Shown here one piece after another: positions 16,071 through 23,044 of a DNA stretch of 28,365 nt (positions are counted from its first letter, which is position 1; every line of letters starts with the position of its first letter). The notes under the pieces were generated by a model, which worked only from the letters and a program-made list of their open reading frames with translations, was not told the origin of the DNA and made no database searches. The translations under genes and the position numbers were made by a program. This DNA comes from a virus: positions 1-28,365 of the IMG/VR virus record IMGVR_UViG_3300028550_003815; one strand, written 5' to 3'.

Positions 16071-16545
16071 ACTTTCTAATTAGATCCACGTGGAATTGCA
16101 CGGGATATTTATTTACATCTTCTATAATCCAAAACGATTTACCGTAAAAGGCCCCTATGGTGACAACACGGTCGCACCAAGGTTCGTGGATCTCTTTAAA
16201 ACAGTCGAGACGATAGACTTCGTCATGACATCTAAGCAAAACTTTCATACCCTTTGCCAATTTCACCTTACGATTGGATAAAATTTCGGAAAAGATTTCG
16301 TTTGGGATAAAACTTTTGTCGAGCTTCTGGCATAATAGACTCGAAGTTGGTTCCCAATGTGAAGCAAGAGCAATTCTTACCACCATTGACTGTTCAACAA
16401 CGCCGATTATTTCTAAAACCTTGCGTCTTGTTGCCTGTTCGGATCTACCGATTTGCAATGCCACCTTTTTTATTACTTCGCCGTCTATGTCTTCGTTGAC
16501 ATGAGGAAGTATTTTGAGAATTTCTTCGTTCTTCCAGTAATTCAT
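16054..16545 (-). CDS. Hypothetical protein with HTH-like N-terminus
   Basis: A 163-residue protein. The first 45 residues are helical with a pattern that could form a helix-turn-helix (VALQIGRSEQATRRKVLEII), the rest is mixed and contains Cys and Trp residues with no known metal pattern. I do not recognise the family. The start overlaps the transglycosylase stop (TAATG), and the end overlaps the nucleotidase gene by 17 bases. Confidence 0.7.
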   Translation of the reverse strand: MNYWKNEEILKILPHVNEDIDGEVIKKVALQIGRSEQATRRKVLEIIGVVEQSMVVRIALASHWEPTSSLLCQKLDKSFIPNEIFSEILSNRKVKLAKGMKVLLRCHDEVYRLDCFKEIHEPWCDRVVTIGAFYGKSFWIIEDVNKYPVQFHVDLIRKFENGK

Positions 16546-17009
16546 TATCTATCTAATTGATTATTAACCTTATTCCAATATTTTTGGGTGGCTTTTTTTG
16601 TTAGACCTCTTGGGCCTCCGTTCCAGCACCGAGCTTTTTCTTCTTCGGTTACCAAATTATAGTGTGCACAATAGATATTAAAGATCTCAATAGACTTTGG
16701 TCTACTCCAACGATCTTTCATTTTATATCTTATTGAATTTCCTTGGGCCTTTAAGATCCGATTGACTTCCCTTATCATAATTTTACGTATCTGCAAACAA
16801 CCAACGGCATCTTCCGATGCACAATAGGCTGAATCATTGCCACGGCTTTCAACGTGTATAAGCGCATATACTAGACTATCATTTTCAATGTGGACTAATG
16901 TATGGGGCTTAGCTTGAAGTGGCTGTATTGGGCTCTGAAAGGGCTTTATCATAACCCCTGCAGAGCTCATTAAAGACAGAGCAAATCCTATGACGAGGAA
17001 TCGCTTCAT
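16545..17009 (-). CDS. Secreted lytic transglycosylase (endolysin-type, SLT fold)
   Basis: A 154-residue protein with a hydrophobic N-terminal signal (residues 3-21) and then an SLT-type catalytic region: the catalytic Glu54 lies in ALIHVESRGN, followed by the AVGCLQI motif (residues 68-74) that shapes the active site, and a C-terminal Ala/Asn-rich segment (ARCWNGGPRG). Enzymes of this kind cut the glycan strand of peptidoglycan without water, releasing 1,6-anhydro-MurNAc. Four Cys residues may pair. In a phage it would be the lysis enzyme or a virion-associated muramidase; with a signal peptide it may reach the periplasm through the host Sec system. It overlaps the upstream gene by four bases (ATGA). 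Confidence 0.84.
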   Translation of the reverse strand: MKRFLVIGFALSLMSSAGVMIKPFQSPIQPLQAKPHTLVHIENDSLVYALIHVESRGNDSAYCASEDAVGCLQIRKIMIREVNRILKAQGNSIRYKMKDRWSRPKSIEIFNIYCAHYNLVTEEEKARCWNGGPRGLTKKATQKYWNKVNNQLDR

Positions 17010-17305
17010 AGATTGACTGAAACGATTGCTGCTTCTAATAGAAGATTTAGTTCATCTTCCAGAGTGGAAGCAAGTTTGTCCCTGAAGGGCTTATCACTTT
17101 CATTAGTGACCAAGACATCCTCGGGACGAGAGGGTCTGAACCAAATACTAAGTTTAGTTTCAGGATTGCTGAAGATGATTTCCGAACCTTCGTCGTCGGT
17201 ATCATATCCGAGTTCCTCCATGTGTTCGATAATGAAGTATTTGATTACTCCTAATTTATATTTCTTAGTAGATTTAGAGTTTTTTGTTATTACTGGTAAG
17301 TCCAT
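17006..17305 (-). CDS. Hypothetical protein, first gene after promoter A
   Basis: A 99-residue protein, mixed alpha/beta, with an acidic C-terminal helix. No family recognised. Its leader matches the leader of the 25192 gene base for base for at least 50 positions, so both probably share translation control. It overlaps the transglycosylase start by four bases and may be co-expressed with it. Confidence 0.72.
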   Translation of the reverse strand: MDLPVITKNSKSTKKYKLGVIKYFIIEHMEELGYDTDDEGSEIIFSNPETKLSIWFRPSRPEDVLVTNESDKPFRDKLASTLEDELNLLLEAAIVSVNL

Positions 17306-17342
17306 TTTAGTGGGTTTAAAGGGTTAATTAATGAATGATTGA

Positions 17343-17402
17343 CATAGTCAATATACAACTTTATTTGCAAAGACTATGATAAATATCGTTAAAGTTCGTT
17401 AA
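17343..17402 (-). promoter_or_regulatory. Early promoter A (twin TTAACG boxes)
   Basis: Two TTAACG boxes, 10 bp apart (plus-strand complements at 17397-17402 and 17387-17392), are followed by ATCATAG, a TTTGC segment and GTATATTGACTATGT. The same layout recurs in seven other places. It lies just upstream of the 17305 gene and overlaps the 3' end of the 35-residue membrane protein gene, whose stop codon is inside the first box. Confidence 0.7.
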
Positions 17403-17496
17403 GATTAAAGACGATTATTAAAAAGATAGTTCCAAGGGTGATTACGCCTGTGTAGTAGATGATTGAATCTGCAATCGAGTTGAATGAGTTTTTCAT
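17389..17496 (-). CDS. Tiny membrane protein, 35 residues
   Basis: A short frame coding 35 residues with one membrane segment (about residues 12-31: IIYYTGVITLGTIFLIIVF). It starts one base after the stop of the 80-residue gene, so it is in the same operon as that gene. The stop TAA coincides with a TTAACG box of promoter A. Function unknown; tiny phage membrane peptides often act on host membranes or host regulators. Confidence 0.6.
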   Translation of the reverse strand: MKNSFNSIADSIIYYTGVITLGTIFLIIVFNLNEL

Positions 17497-17497
17497 A

Positions 17498-17740
17498 TTA
17501 ACTTAAGATTGTTAAAAGTGATTTGGGACAGTTGATCTGTCTACGTGCTCCATTTTCTTTAATGATGCAATTGACTGTATTAACTTTGGTAACCAGGAAT
17601 TTAATTCCATTGTATTTTGGTTTGTTAATAGCAACGACAGTACCGGTACGGAAAGCGTTATAAGATAGTAATTTGATCTGAGTATTAATCTCAGACTTGA
17701 GCTTCTGAAGCTCGTTTAAGTTTAAATTTTTAATGTTCAT
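17498..17740 (-). CDS. Small protein after promoter B (unknown)
   Basis: An 80-residue protein with an N-terminal helical part (NLNELQKLKSEINTQIKLL) followed by a compact beta-rich domain of about 45 residues with KOW-like spacing (TGTVVAINKPKYNG, then FLVTKVNTVNC). That resemblance is weak. Promoter B lies 30 bases upstream. Function unknown. Confidence 0.7.
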   Translation of the reverse strand: MNIKNLNLNELQKLKSEINTQIKLLSYNAFRTGTVVAINKPKYNGIKFLVTKVNTVNCIIKENGARRQINCPKSLLTILS

Positions 17741-17770
17741 CAGTATAGGGGTTAAATGAATGATTGATTG

Positions 17771-17831
17771 ACATAGTCAATATACGACTTATACTGCAAA
17801 GACTACGATATTAATCGTTAAGAATCGTTAA
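17771..17831 (-). promoter_or_regulatory. Early promoter B (twin TTAACG boxes)
   Basis: Same consensus as promoter A: TTAACG boxes at 17826-17831 and 17816-17821, then ATCGTAG, TTTGC and GTATATTGACTATGTCAATC. It drives the 80-residue and 35-residue genes to its left. Confidence 0.7.
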
Positions 17832-18020
17832 GATTTCAACCACTGATTGATTGAATCCTTATCGTAAAGGTACTCCCAACTGGGGGACTAGGCCCAAAGG
17901 GAGTGTGGTTAGCTTTAGATCTTTATAGCAGGTGGTCCTCACCCTAGATTTATTAACCCTCTTATGTCAACGTAGTTAGTAGAGCTCTGGGTCCTCGTCA
18001 GGATAGAGGCTGTATTAATG
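17832..18020 (-). ncRNA. ORF-less transcript from promoter C (candidate small RNA)
   Basis: Between promoter C and promoter B lie about 190 bases with no ATG on the minus strand and no convincing frame. The minus-strand sequence can fold: a strong hairpin ACTCCC...GGGAGT with an inner TTGGG/CCCAG stem near the 3' end, a GGTG/CACC stem-loop further upstream, and a CCTC/GAGG stem near the 5' end. GC content is higher than the flanks. I infer a regulatory RNA of about 150-190 nt. It does not fit tRNA, tmRNA or hammerhead consensus. Ends are estimates. Confidence 0.5.
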
Positions 18021-18028
18021 ATTGATTG

Positions 18029-18089
18029 ACATAGTCAATATACAACTTATATGGTAAAGTCCACGATGTTAACCGTTAAGGAACGTTAA
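18029..18089 (-). promoter_or_regulatory. Early promoter C (twin TTAACG boxes)
   Basis: TTAACG boxes at 18084-18089 and 18074-18079, then ATCGTGG, TTTACC and GTATATTGACTATGT. It sits directly downstream of the ligase stop (18111) and has no protein gene immediately to its left, so it probably drives the ORF-less transcript. Confidence 0.7.
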
Positions 18090-18110
18090 GATTTTCAAAT
18101 TAGTTTTTCA

Positions 18111-19457
18111 CTATGTGGTCCTTTCGGCCCCGTGTATAACCTTGACAGTTGGAAATCTTAGTGACCAATCCCCGTCTTGGTTCTGAGTCTCTTCGAAGTA
18201 TGCTACAGTAATTAGTTTGCCTATAATGTCCTTAGGACTTTCATGGTAGCGTATACGTTCTTGTTGGCTGAAGCCAGATCCGACTGCTACTTTGAAACCT
18301 TTGTGCTCGATGTAAACCTGAGCAAGCATATCCATCTTGACTTCTTTACCATTTCTGATAACTCTATGTTCTCTGAAGTCGCATCCTGTAACTTCATACT
18401 CCGCATCATGGAATGTTTTGACCTTAAGGAGATTGTTAGAACGTTTGCCTTCATAGCCAACATTCTTACGGACCATGAATCCTTCCCATTCATTATCTCT
18501 AGCCATATCTTGCCATGTTTCAAAATGAGCATCATCAATTAAACTGAAGTGTTCGACATATTGAAGAGTGTCGCCATCCGATGAGTCCACTATAGAACTA
18601 GCAATACGTAATCTCTTTTCCAGAGGCACATCGCCAACCTTATCGTCAAAGGTTTTCTTACTGAATGAATCGAAGATCTTGAATTTAGGATTCTGGATTG
18701 TGTGATCCTTACGTCTGATCTCCTTCATGATAGCCTGGAAATCTTCATTGTCCAAAATATTACATATACAGATCTCGCCATCGAGTACGGTGTTGACTAG
18801 GTTAAGGGCTTCGATATCCTTGACAACCTTATCCAACGTATTAAAGATCTGTCCTTGACGAGACCTTAGTTCCACGTTCCCGTCCGCATCTATAATAGCA
18901 AGGCAGCGCACACCATCTAATTTCCTAGAAGCATACCAAACCTCACCATAATCACCGTTAGCCAAATCTACAAGTTTAGGTTGATAGACATTAGCAAGTG
19001 CAGGTTTAAAGGTAGGGATCCATCCAGGAACAATGGCATTAAAGACTCCGTCACTAGCACGAACTTCTAAGTTGCGGTCAATGACAGAAAAGATTAAAGC
19101 TTCGTATGCTTTGTTTAAGAATACATAGCCATTGACTTTTGCAATAGCAGCATGACCTGTGTAGACCCGATTATCGAGATCGTCCAGAAGATCGAATATA
19201 TTATCATACCCATGTACGATATCCCGAAGGTCAGGATTAGCTCGACAAGTCTTAGATGTAATGTGGTAGACCTTGAATGGGTCATACGTATACTTAACCA
19301 ATTCGGTAATGAATGAATGGTATTTGTATATATGTATGATTTCCTTTTTGACCGTGGTCTTGGAATTGGCTTTCATTTCATGAACGAAATCGGCAGCCAT
19401 TGGCCAGTTATCTTTTGGATGTTTTTCCATATTATGTGGGTTTTTATACGTAGACAT
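18111..19457 (-). CDS. ATP-dependent DNA ligase
   Basis: A 448-residue protein (ATG at 19457; a longer 474-residue reading would start far inside the upstream gene). The nucleotidyltransferase motif I KLDGVR has Lys179, which forms the covalent AMP adduct. Motif III (TVLDGEICI), motif IV (EWEGFMVRK) and motif V (LLKVK) follow in order, then an OB-like C-terminal part ending with an FPTVKVIH strand. The enzyme seals 5'-phosphate/3'-OH nicks in duplex DNA using ATP, as in T4 gp30 (487 residues). Residues 1-150 form an N-terminal domain that I do not match to a named fold. It overlaps the 63-residue gene by 14 bases. Confidence 0.92.
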   Translation of the reverse strand: MSTYKNPHNMEKHPKDNWPMAADFVHEMKANSKTTVKKEIIHIYKYHSFITELVKYTYDPFKVYHITSKTCRANPDLRDIVHGYDNIFDLLDDLDNRVYTGHAAIAKVNGYVFLNKAYEALIFSVIDRNLEVRASDGVFNAIVPGWIPTFKPALANVYQPKLVDLANGDYGEVWYASRKLDGVRCLAIIDADGNVELRSRQGQIFNTLDKVVKDIEALNLVNTVLDGEICICNILDNEDFQAIMKEIRRKDHTIQNPKFKIFDSFSKKTFDDKVGDVPLEKRLRIASSIVDSSDGDTLQYVEHFSLIDDAHFETWQDMARDNEWEGFMVRKNVGYEGKRSNNLLKVKTFHDAEYEVTGCDFREHRVIRNGKEVKMDMLAQVYIEHKGFKVAVGSGFSQQERIRYHESPKDIIGKLITVAYFEETQNQDGDWSLRFPTVKVIHGAERTT

Positions 19458-19635
19458 CACAACCAGAGTTTTCCCAATGTGTGACATGTTGAAGTAGTTC
19501 CTCGACTTGATGAGTAGCCTTATTAAAGGTCTCATACTTGTCTACCATTTCTACACCATCAAAGACAATGATGGGTGTTATGTCGCCGCCTTCATCGAAG
19601 GTGATCTTAATGTCAGTTTCTTTATAGATGTCCAT
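19444..19635 (-). CDS. Small acidic protein before ligase (unknown)
   Basis: A 63-residue acidic protein with beta-rich N-terminus (IKITFDEGGDITPIIVFDG) and a helical C-terminus with two His residues. It follows promoter D closely and ends inside the ligase start, so the two are probably translated together. No family recognised. Confidence 0.68.
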   Translation of the reverse strand: MDIYKETDIKITFDEGGDITPIIVFDGVEMVDKYETFNKATHQVEELLQHVTHWENSGCDVYV

Positions 19636-19665
19636 GTCGTAGGGAGTTAAATAGTTAATTAATGT

Positions 19666-19726
19666 ACATAGTCAATATACAGCTTTATCTGCAAATACTA
19701 TGATGAATTCCGTTAAAGAACGTTAA
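19666..19726 (-). promoter_or_regulatory. Early promoter D (twin TTAACG boxes)
   Basis: TTAACG boxes at 19721-19726 and 19711-19716, then ATCATAG, ATTTGC, GTATATTGACTATGTACATT. It drives the 63-residue gene and the ligase. Confidence 0.7.
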
Positions 19727-19727
19727 G

Positions 19728-19841
19728 TCAGTAGTGATCCATGTAAAAGTCTAGGACCTCACGTTGCTCTGTTGGGTTTAATTCTCTAGGAAGTTTTCCG
19801 AATAGGATCCTAGCGATCTTGTGTATATAATAACTCTTCAT
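19728..19841 (-). CDS. Small basic protein, 37 residues
   Basis: A 37-residue frame starting one base after the stop of the 126-residue gene and ending (TGA) one base before promoter D. The sequence is basic and aromatic (KSYYIHKIARILFGKL at the start). It is too short for family assignment; position and tight spacing support a real gene. Confidence 0.55.
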   Translation of the reverse strand: MKSYYIHKIARILFGKLPRELNPTEQREVLDFYMDHY

Positions 19842-19842
19842 G

Positions 19843-20223
19843 TTATTGGGGATTGGTGTGTACGTATTCGACAATGTATTCTATAGGCAAATCATATAGG
19901 TCTGCCAGGTACTCAATGCCATTACCTTGCTTGTATAGGGATCTGGCTTCATTGGCTTTAGCAGTGTCTATTCCACTTGTTGGGAAATAATGTTGATCCC
20001 ACTTAACAAAAATATCAAATAAGAGTTTGGGATTAGCCATTTTCCTAGCATTGATTGTGTCCAATGCATGGGAGCATGAATCGCAATGAAGGTTAAGGTC
20101 TTTTGGCATCGGGAGGTTCAGCGTCTCGAAGTCTAGGCGGCGCGCATCCAGCTTGGCGCAAAGCACAGTAAGGAAAGCCTTTTGAGCTATGTAGCTAATG
20201 TAGTTGTGTCCAGGTGTGTCCAT
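19843..20223 (-). CDS. Hypothetical protein with CxxC motif
   Basis: A 126-residue helical protein. A single HCDSCSH motif near residues 46-52 could bind zinc if another ligand pair is supplied by a partner, but no second pair is visible. It is three bases from the upstream gene. Function unknown. Confidence 0.7.
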   Translation of the reverse strand: MDTPGHNYISYIAQKAFLTVLCAKLDARRLDFETLNLPMPKDLNLHCDSCSHALDTINARKMANPKLLFDIFVKWDQHYFPTSGIDTAKANEARSLYKQGNGIEYLADLYDLPIEYIVEYVHTNPQ

Positions 20224-20226
20224 GGT

Positions 20227-20448
20227 TTAATAGTATTTTATAATTGTGCCACCTTTGGTGACGAGGTTAATTCCTAATTCAATTTCGAGCTTACGAAAGT
20301 CTAGTTGACCCATACCGATTGCTTGTTGAAGCACTTGCATGAACACAGGGAAAGGTAGCGCAGTGCCACTCTTCTCGACAAAATAGCCATAGAGTAGTTC
20401 GGCACCTTGTCCGGTGTGCTTAAATGTTATGTATTGGTCTCGGGTCAT
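20227..20448 (-). CDS. Hypothetical protein
   Basis: A 73-residue mostly helical protein, no named domain. It abuts the 108-residue gene by one base and precedes the 126-residue gene by three, so it is part of the same operon. I see no motif that suggests function. Confidence 0.66.
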   Translation of the reverse strand: MTRDQYITFKHTGQGAELLYGYFVEKSGTALPFPVFMQVLQQAIGMGQLDFRKLEIELGINLVTKGGTIIKYY

Positions 20449-20775
20449 TTAGAGTTTTGGCTCGTAGAGCTTCCACCACCTGTTGAGGATCTTGAGTGTG
20501 GCCTTACGAGGTTGTTGACCTTCTTGGACACAGAGCATGAGCTTACGAAGTTGGGTGACGTGGTTACACGTGGTTGGTGTTGAGGGGTGGTACCCGATCC
20601 TAGTGATGAGGCTTTCAATCTTCTTTGTAAAGAGGATTTCGGTTTGCTCACTATGTAGGTTCTTGAGGTCATCATCGGAATACCAATGTTGCGGGTTCGC
20701 CGGGGAGAGAATCCCTGCCATGGGCTTATTTGCAATAGCTTCTACAGCCTTGATAGCTTCTTGTTCGTCAAACAT
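20449..20775 (-). CDS. Hypothetical protein
   Basis: A 108-residue helical protein with a basic, Trp-containing C-terminus. This frame is preferred over an overlapping alternative because its stop is next to the following gene's start and its own start overlaps the upstream stop (TAATG). No family recognised. Confidence 0.7.
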   Translation of the reverse strand: MFDEQEAIKAVEAIANKPMAGILSPANPQHWYSDDDLKNLHSEQTEILFTKKIESLITRIGYHPSTPTTCNHVTQLRKLMLCVQEGQQPRKATLKILNRWWKLYEPKL

Positions 20776-21008
20776 TAGTTGTGTTTCATGCCTGTCATAA
20801 CGCCGTAGCCTTTGCGAGCGGAGAGACGATTAATATTGTCGGCCACCTCTTTGGGTAGCACTTGGATAGTGTTGCCGGTTTTATGATTGCTTATAGCTAC
20901 GCATCCATAGGGTTGCGTGGTGCTGCAGTCAACACATGTGTGGTAACCCAAAGCCGTTCTGCCGGCGGGGATGGTGGCTTTGCAGCCGCATTTAGAGGAC
21001 TTACTCAT
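20775..21008 (-). CDS. Small Cys-rich (zinc-finger-like) protein
   Basis: A 77-residue protein with Cys at positions 7, 9, 25, 28 and 36 and a His at 23, the kind of spacing (HxCxxC) seen in small zinc fingers. A basic C-terminal half (RLSARKGYG) follows. A nucleic-acid or protein-binding role is possible. It starts inside the stop of the 25-residue frame (ATGA) and ends with TAATG into the next gene. Confidence 0.7.
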   Translation of the reverse strand: MSKSSKCGCKATIPAGRTALGYHTCVDCSTTQPYGCVAISNHKTGNTIQVLPKEVADNINRLSARKGYGVMTGMKHN

Positions 21009-21082
21009 TTGTCTTTGAAATTTTGGTGTTCGAGATAGAAAGCCATTAGTGTGGCGGCTACCCCTATTAGGATTACTGCCAT
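21005..21082 (-). CDS. Tiny membrane protein, 25 residues (overlapping frame)
   Basis: A 25-residue frame with a hydrophobic N-terminal half (VILIGVAATLMAFYL). It starts inside the end of the 36-residue membrane frame and ends with ATGA into the Cys-rich gene. Such nested starts are typical of translation-coupled phage operons. Its reality is uncertain because of its length. Confidence 0.5.
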   Translation of the reverse strand: MAVILIGVAATLMAFYLEHQNFKDK

Positions 21083-21183
21083 ATTAGCATATTGACTATA
21101 AGTGTTAGCCAAGCACCAAGTGCAGCAATTAGAGCCGCACCTTCGTAGTTGAAGTGCTTGAGTCGGGATTTAATTTTATTCAT
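21073..21183 (-). CDS. Tiny membrane protein, 36 residues (overlapping frame)
   Basis: A 36-residue frame with a basic N-terminus (NKIKSRLKHF) and a membrane segment (about residues 15-34). It overlaps the end of the 78-residue upstream gene by eight bases and the start of the 25-residue frame by ten. The pair looks like a two-component membrane unit. No family recognised. Confidence 0.55.
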   Translation of the reverse strand: MNKIKSRLKHFNYEGAALIAALGAWLTLIVNMLIWQ

Positions 21184-21412
21184 GGTCCTCATCGACTGTG
21201 ATGTATTGGTTAGAGTAGTCTATGTTCTCGAGAACATCGATAGCATGCTCGAGAGCTGCCGTCATGTTGTTTACAAGAGACTCTAGGCCACTGTTCCTAA
21301 CACAGTTTTTAATTTCGTAAGTCATGTCATTGGTTGAATCGATTATACGACATGCGTGTTTTAGTTCTGGGACACACTCCCAACCGTCTTCGGTGGTTTG
21401 AATTTTACTCAT
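21176..21412 (-). CDS. Hypothetical protein
   Basis: A 78-residue protein (ATG at 21412, overlapping the upstream stop as TAATG; a longer reading with 19 more residues would lie inside the upstream gene). Helical, acidic C-terminus, no recognised domain. Translation is probably coupled to the preceding gene. Confidence 0.66.
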   Translation of the reverse strand: MSKIQTTEDGWECVPELKHACRIIDSTNDMTYEIKNCVRNSGLESLVNNMTAALEHAIDVLENIDYSNQYITVDEDHE

Positions 21413-21717
21413 TACTTTGTAAAGTATTCGCGACTGAAGTCGCCTTGATTGATAAAACTGACAAGGCAAACTTTTGCTGTGCCACTGTAACTTCCTATGA
21501 AGTCTATTTTAGGTAGGGTCCCGCCATTCTCAATTCTGAGATCTTCGAGAAACCAATGTAGAGCTTCTTGCTCTTCCGGAGTATAACCGGCAATGCTTTG
21601 TCCTCCCAGACTAGGTATGTATTTAGGATCCATCTCACGATAGATCTTAACCTTGGGAAAGAGGTTAGTGTATTCCCGAGTCTTTTTGATCGGGCGATGA
21701 ATATTAAATTTTTTCAT
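21412..21717 (-). CDS. Hypothetical protein after promoter E
   Basis: A 101-residue protein. I choose the ATG at 21717 because the earlier ATG (21747) lies inside the conserved promoter sequence (ACTATGTACATTAAC). The N-terminus is basic, the centre has YTPEEQEALHWFLEDL, and a small beta region follows. No family recognised. Confidence 0.7.
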   Translation of the reverse strand: MKKFNIHRPIKKTREYTNLFPKVKIYREMDPKYIPSLGGQSIAGYTPEEQEALHWFLEDLRIENGGTLPKIDFIGSYSGTAKVCLVSFINQGDFSREYFTK

Positions 21718-21743
21718 TTCTGAGTGGGTTAGTGAGTTAATGT

Positions 21744-21804
21744 ACATAGTAAATATACAACTTAATTTGCAATTACTACGATCTTTTTCGTTAAGAAACG
21801 TTAG
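21744..21804 (-). promoter_or_regulatory. Early promoter E (twin boxes, one diverged)
   Basis: Boxes TAACG/TTAACG at 21799-21804 and 21789-21794, then ATCGTAG, AATTGC and GTATATTTACTATGTACATT. The outer box has lost one base of the consensus. It drives the 101-residue gene and the operon to its left. Confidence 0.66.
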
Positions 21805-21988
21805 GAGGGTATTCCGAAGTTAGTACCTCTTTTATAAAATCTTGCTTCGTTAGGTAGCTTGCTTGGACAGCCCTATCTAGTTCAGGCTGAATTAGTATGT
21901 TGGCCATGTGGACTGTGATTTCTCCTGAGGAGACTCTGGCGAGGGTGTTGACCTTAAAGGCGATAAACTTTTTTACGTCTGCGTTCAT
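21791..21988 (-). CDS. Hypothetical small protein after promoter F
   Basis: A 65-residue helical protein, no named domain. The 3' end of this gene overlaps the outer box of promoter E by a few bases. Promoter F lies 22 bases upstream of the start codon. Confidence 0.62.
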   Translation of the reverse strand: MNADVKKFIAFKVNTLARVSSGEITVHMANILIQPELDRAVQASYLTKQDFIKEVLTSEYPPNVS

Positions 21989-22009
21989 GTTAGTTTGTTT
22001 GATTGATGT

Positions 22010-22070
22010 ACATAGTTAATATACGACTTATCTGGTAGATACTACGATGAACTTCGTTAAATTTCGTTAA
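22010..22070 (-). promoter_or_regulatory. Early promoter F (twin TTAACG boxes)
   Basis: TTAACG boxes at 22065-22070 and 22055-22060, then ATCGTAG, CTACC and GTATATTAACTATGTACAT. It drives the 65-residue gene. Confidence 0.66.
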
Positions 22071-22110
22071 AGTTATGAACAATTATTTTTGGGGATTTTC
22101 CCTGGATACC

Positions 22111-22755
22111 CTATAGGTACCAATCTCCGAATGGACCCTTCTGGGTTTTCAACAAGGCATTGTATTTTGCATAGTCGGTACCATACTTCTTTTTCAATGA
22201 ATTGTGGATTCTCTTTACTGAGGTGGGATCGATTTGGCTTTTATCTCCCCATGCATCTGGTGCTATGTTACCTATGAGCTTTTGCAGGCTAACTAAAAAT
22301 TTAGCATATCCTATATTCCGTGAGCCGCCTTCTTTGAGTATGTCTTTTAGTTTGATCATATTATTTTCATCTAACATTTTTAAGCCTCTTTGACCATAGT
22401 GGTCCTTTATTCTTTTTCTGAGTATTGAAGCCGCCTTGGTATAATTGCCATCAACTAATATCTTATGCCCTTCGACATCTGCTTCTAATTCTTGCTTTTT
22501 AGAATAAGTGCCCCTGTGCTTGAGTCTGTAGTGTGCAATCTCATGAGCTTGGATAGCAAGTAAATGATCGTATGACAAAGACCCTAAAGCCTCTCCGTCA
22601 ATATATATTTGCTTTTTGCCTGGCATTAGAAACCCCAAACCATGGGATTTAAATATCGGAGCAAAATCGCTTGCGTATTTTTCATGCTCTGAATAAAGAA
22701 CAAACATTTTGAATGATGTATCGATTTTGCTTTTTGCAGCTACAAGTCCTTTCAT
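22111..22755 (-). CDS. Zinc metallopeptidase, HExxH type
   Basis: A 214-residue protein. The motif AIQAHEIAHYRLKH holds HEIAH (residues 71-75), the zinc-binding and catalytic pattern, and an acidic helix ELEADVEGHKIL (residues 89-100) supplies a likely third ligand, as in gluzincins of the M48 or IrrE/ImmA type. A helical N-terminal part and a basic C-terminus complete it. No signal peptide or membrane segment is seen, so it should act in the cytoplasm, perhaps cleaving a regulator or a host protein. The gene is ten bases downstream of the 82-residue gene. Confidence 0.82.
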   Translation of the reverse strand: MKGLVAAKSKIDTSFKMFVLYSEHEKYASDFAPIFKSHGLGFLMPGKKQIYIDGEALGSLSYDHLLAIQAHEIAHYRLKHRGTYSKKQELEADVEGHKILVDGNYTKAASILRKRIKDHYGQRGLKMLDENNMIKLKDILKEGGSRNIGYAKFLVSLQKLIGNIAPDAWGDKSQIDPTSVKRIHNSLKKKYGTDYAKYNALLKTQKGPFGDWYL

Positions 22756-22764
22756 GTTAATAGA

Positions 22765-23013
22765 CTATAACATATTCTTCATATTTTTCAATGCCGTTAA
22801 CAAGTCATAGAAGGTTGCCCGTGAAGGACCCAATCTTTTGTCCTTGTTATCTTCCACCCAACGTTCTACTTTAAGACCAAATTTCTTTTTAGTTAGTTCG
22901 GCCATTATTAGGGCTATTTCCCAACCATGTTCCTTGATGATTTTTGCAGTTGAATCGTCGGCTTCGTCGATGCGAGTGTCTTTCCACTCTTTCATATTAA
23001 ATTTCTTATTCAT
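22765..23013 (-). CDS. Hypothetical protein before the metallopeptidase
   Basis: An 82-residue basic, helical protein (ATG at 23013; an in-frame TTG five codons earlier is less likely). The upstream bases include GATATTTATTAAC, like the candidate late element. It could be the antitoxin-like or substrate partner of the peptidase by position, but this is only an idea. Confidence 0.66.
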   Translation of the reverse strand: MNKKFNMKEWKDTRIDEADDSTAKIIKEHGWEIALIMAELTKKKFGLKVERWVEDNKDKRLGPSRATFYDLLTALKNMKNML

Positions 23014-23044
23014 GTTAATAAATATCAATTGGGTTAATTAAAAG

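Noticed and set aside
17950-18010. CTGACGAG sequence resembling a hammerhead ribozyme core
   Set aside because: The required GAAA segment and the closing stems are absent in the following bases.
20445-20735. Alternative minus-strand frame of 96 codons
   Set aside because: The overlapping 108-codon frame has coupled start and stop contacts with both neighbours; this one does not and has a low-complexity Ser/Arg composition.
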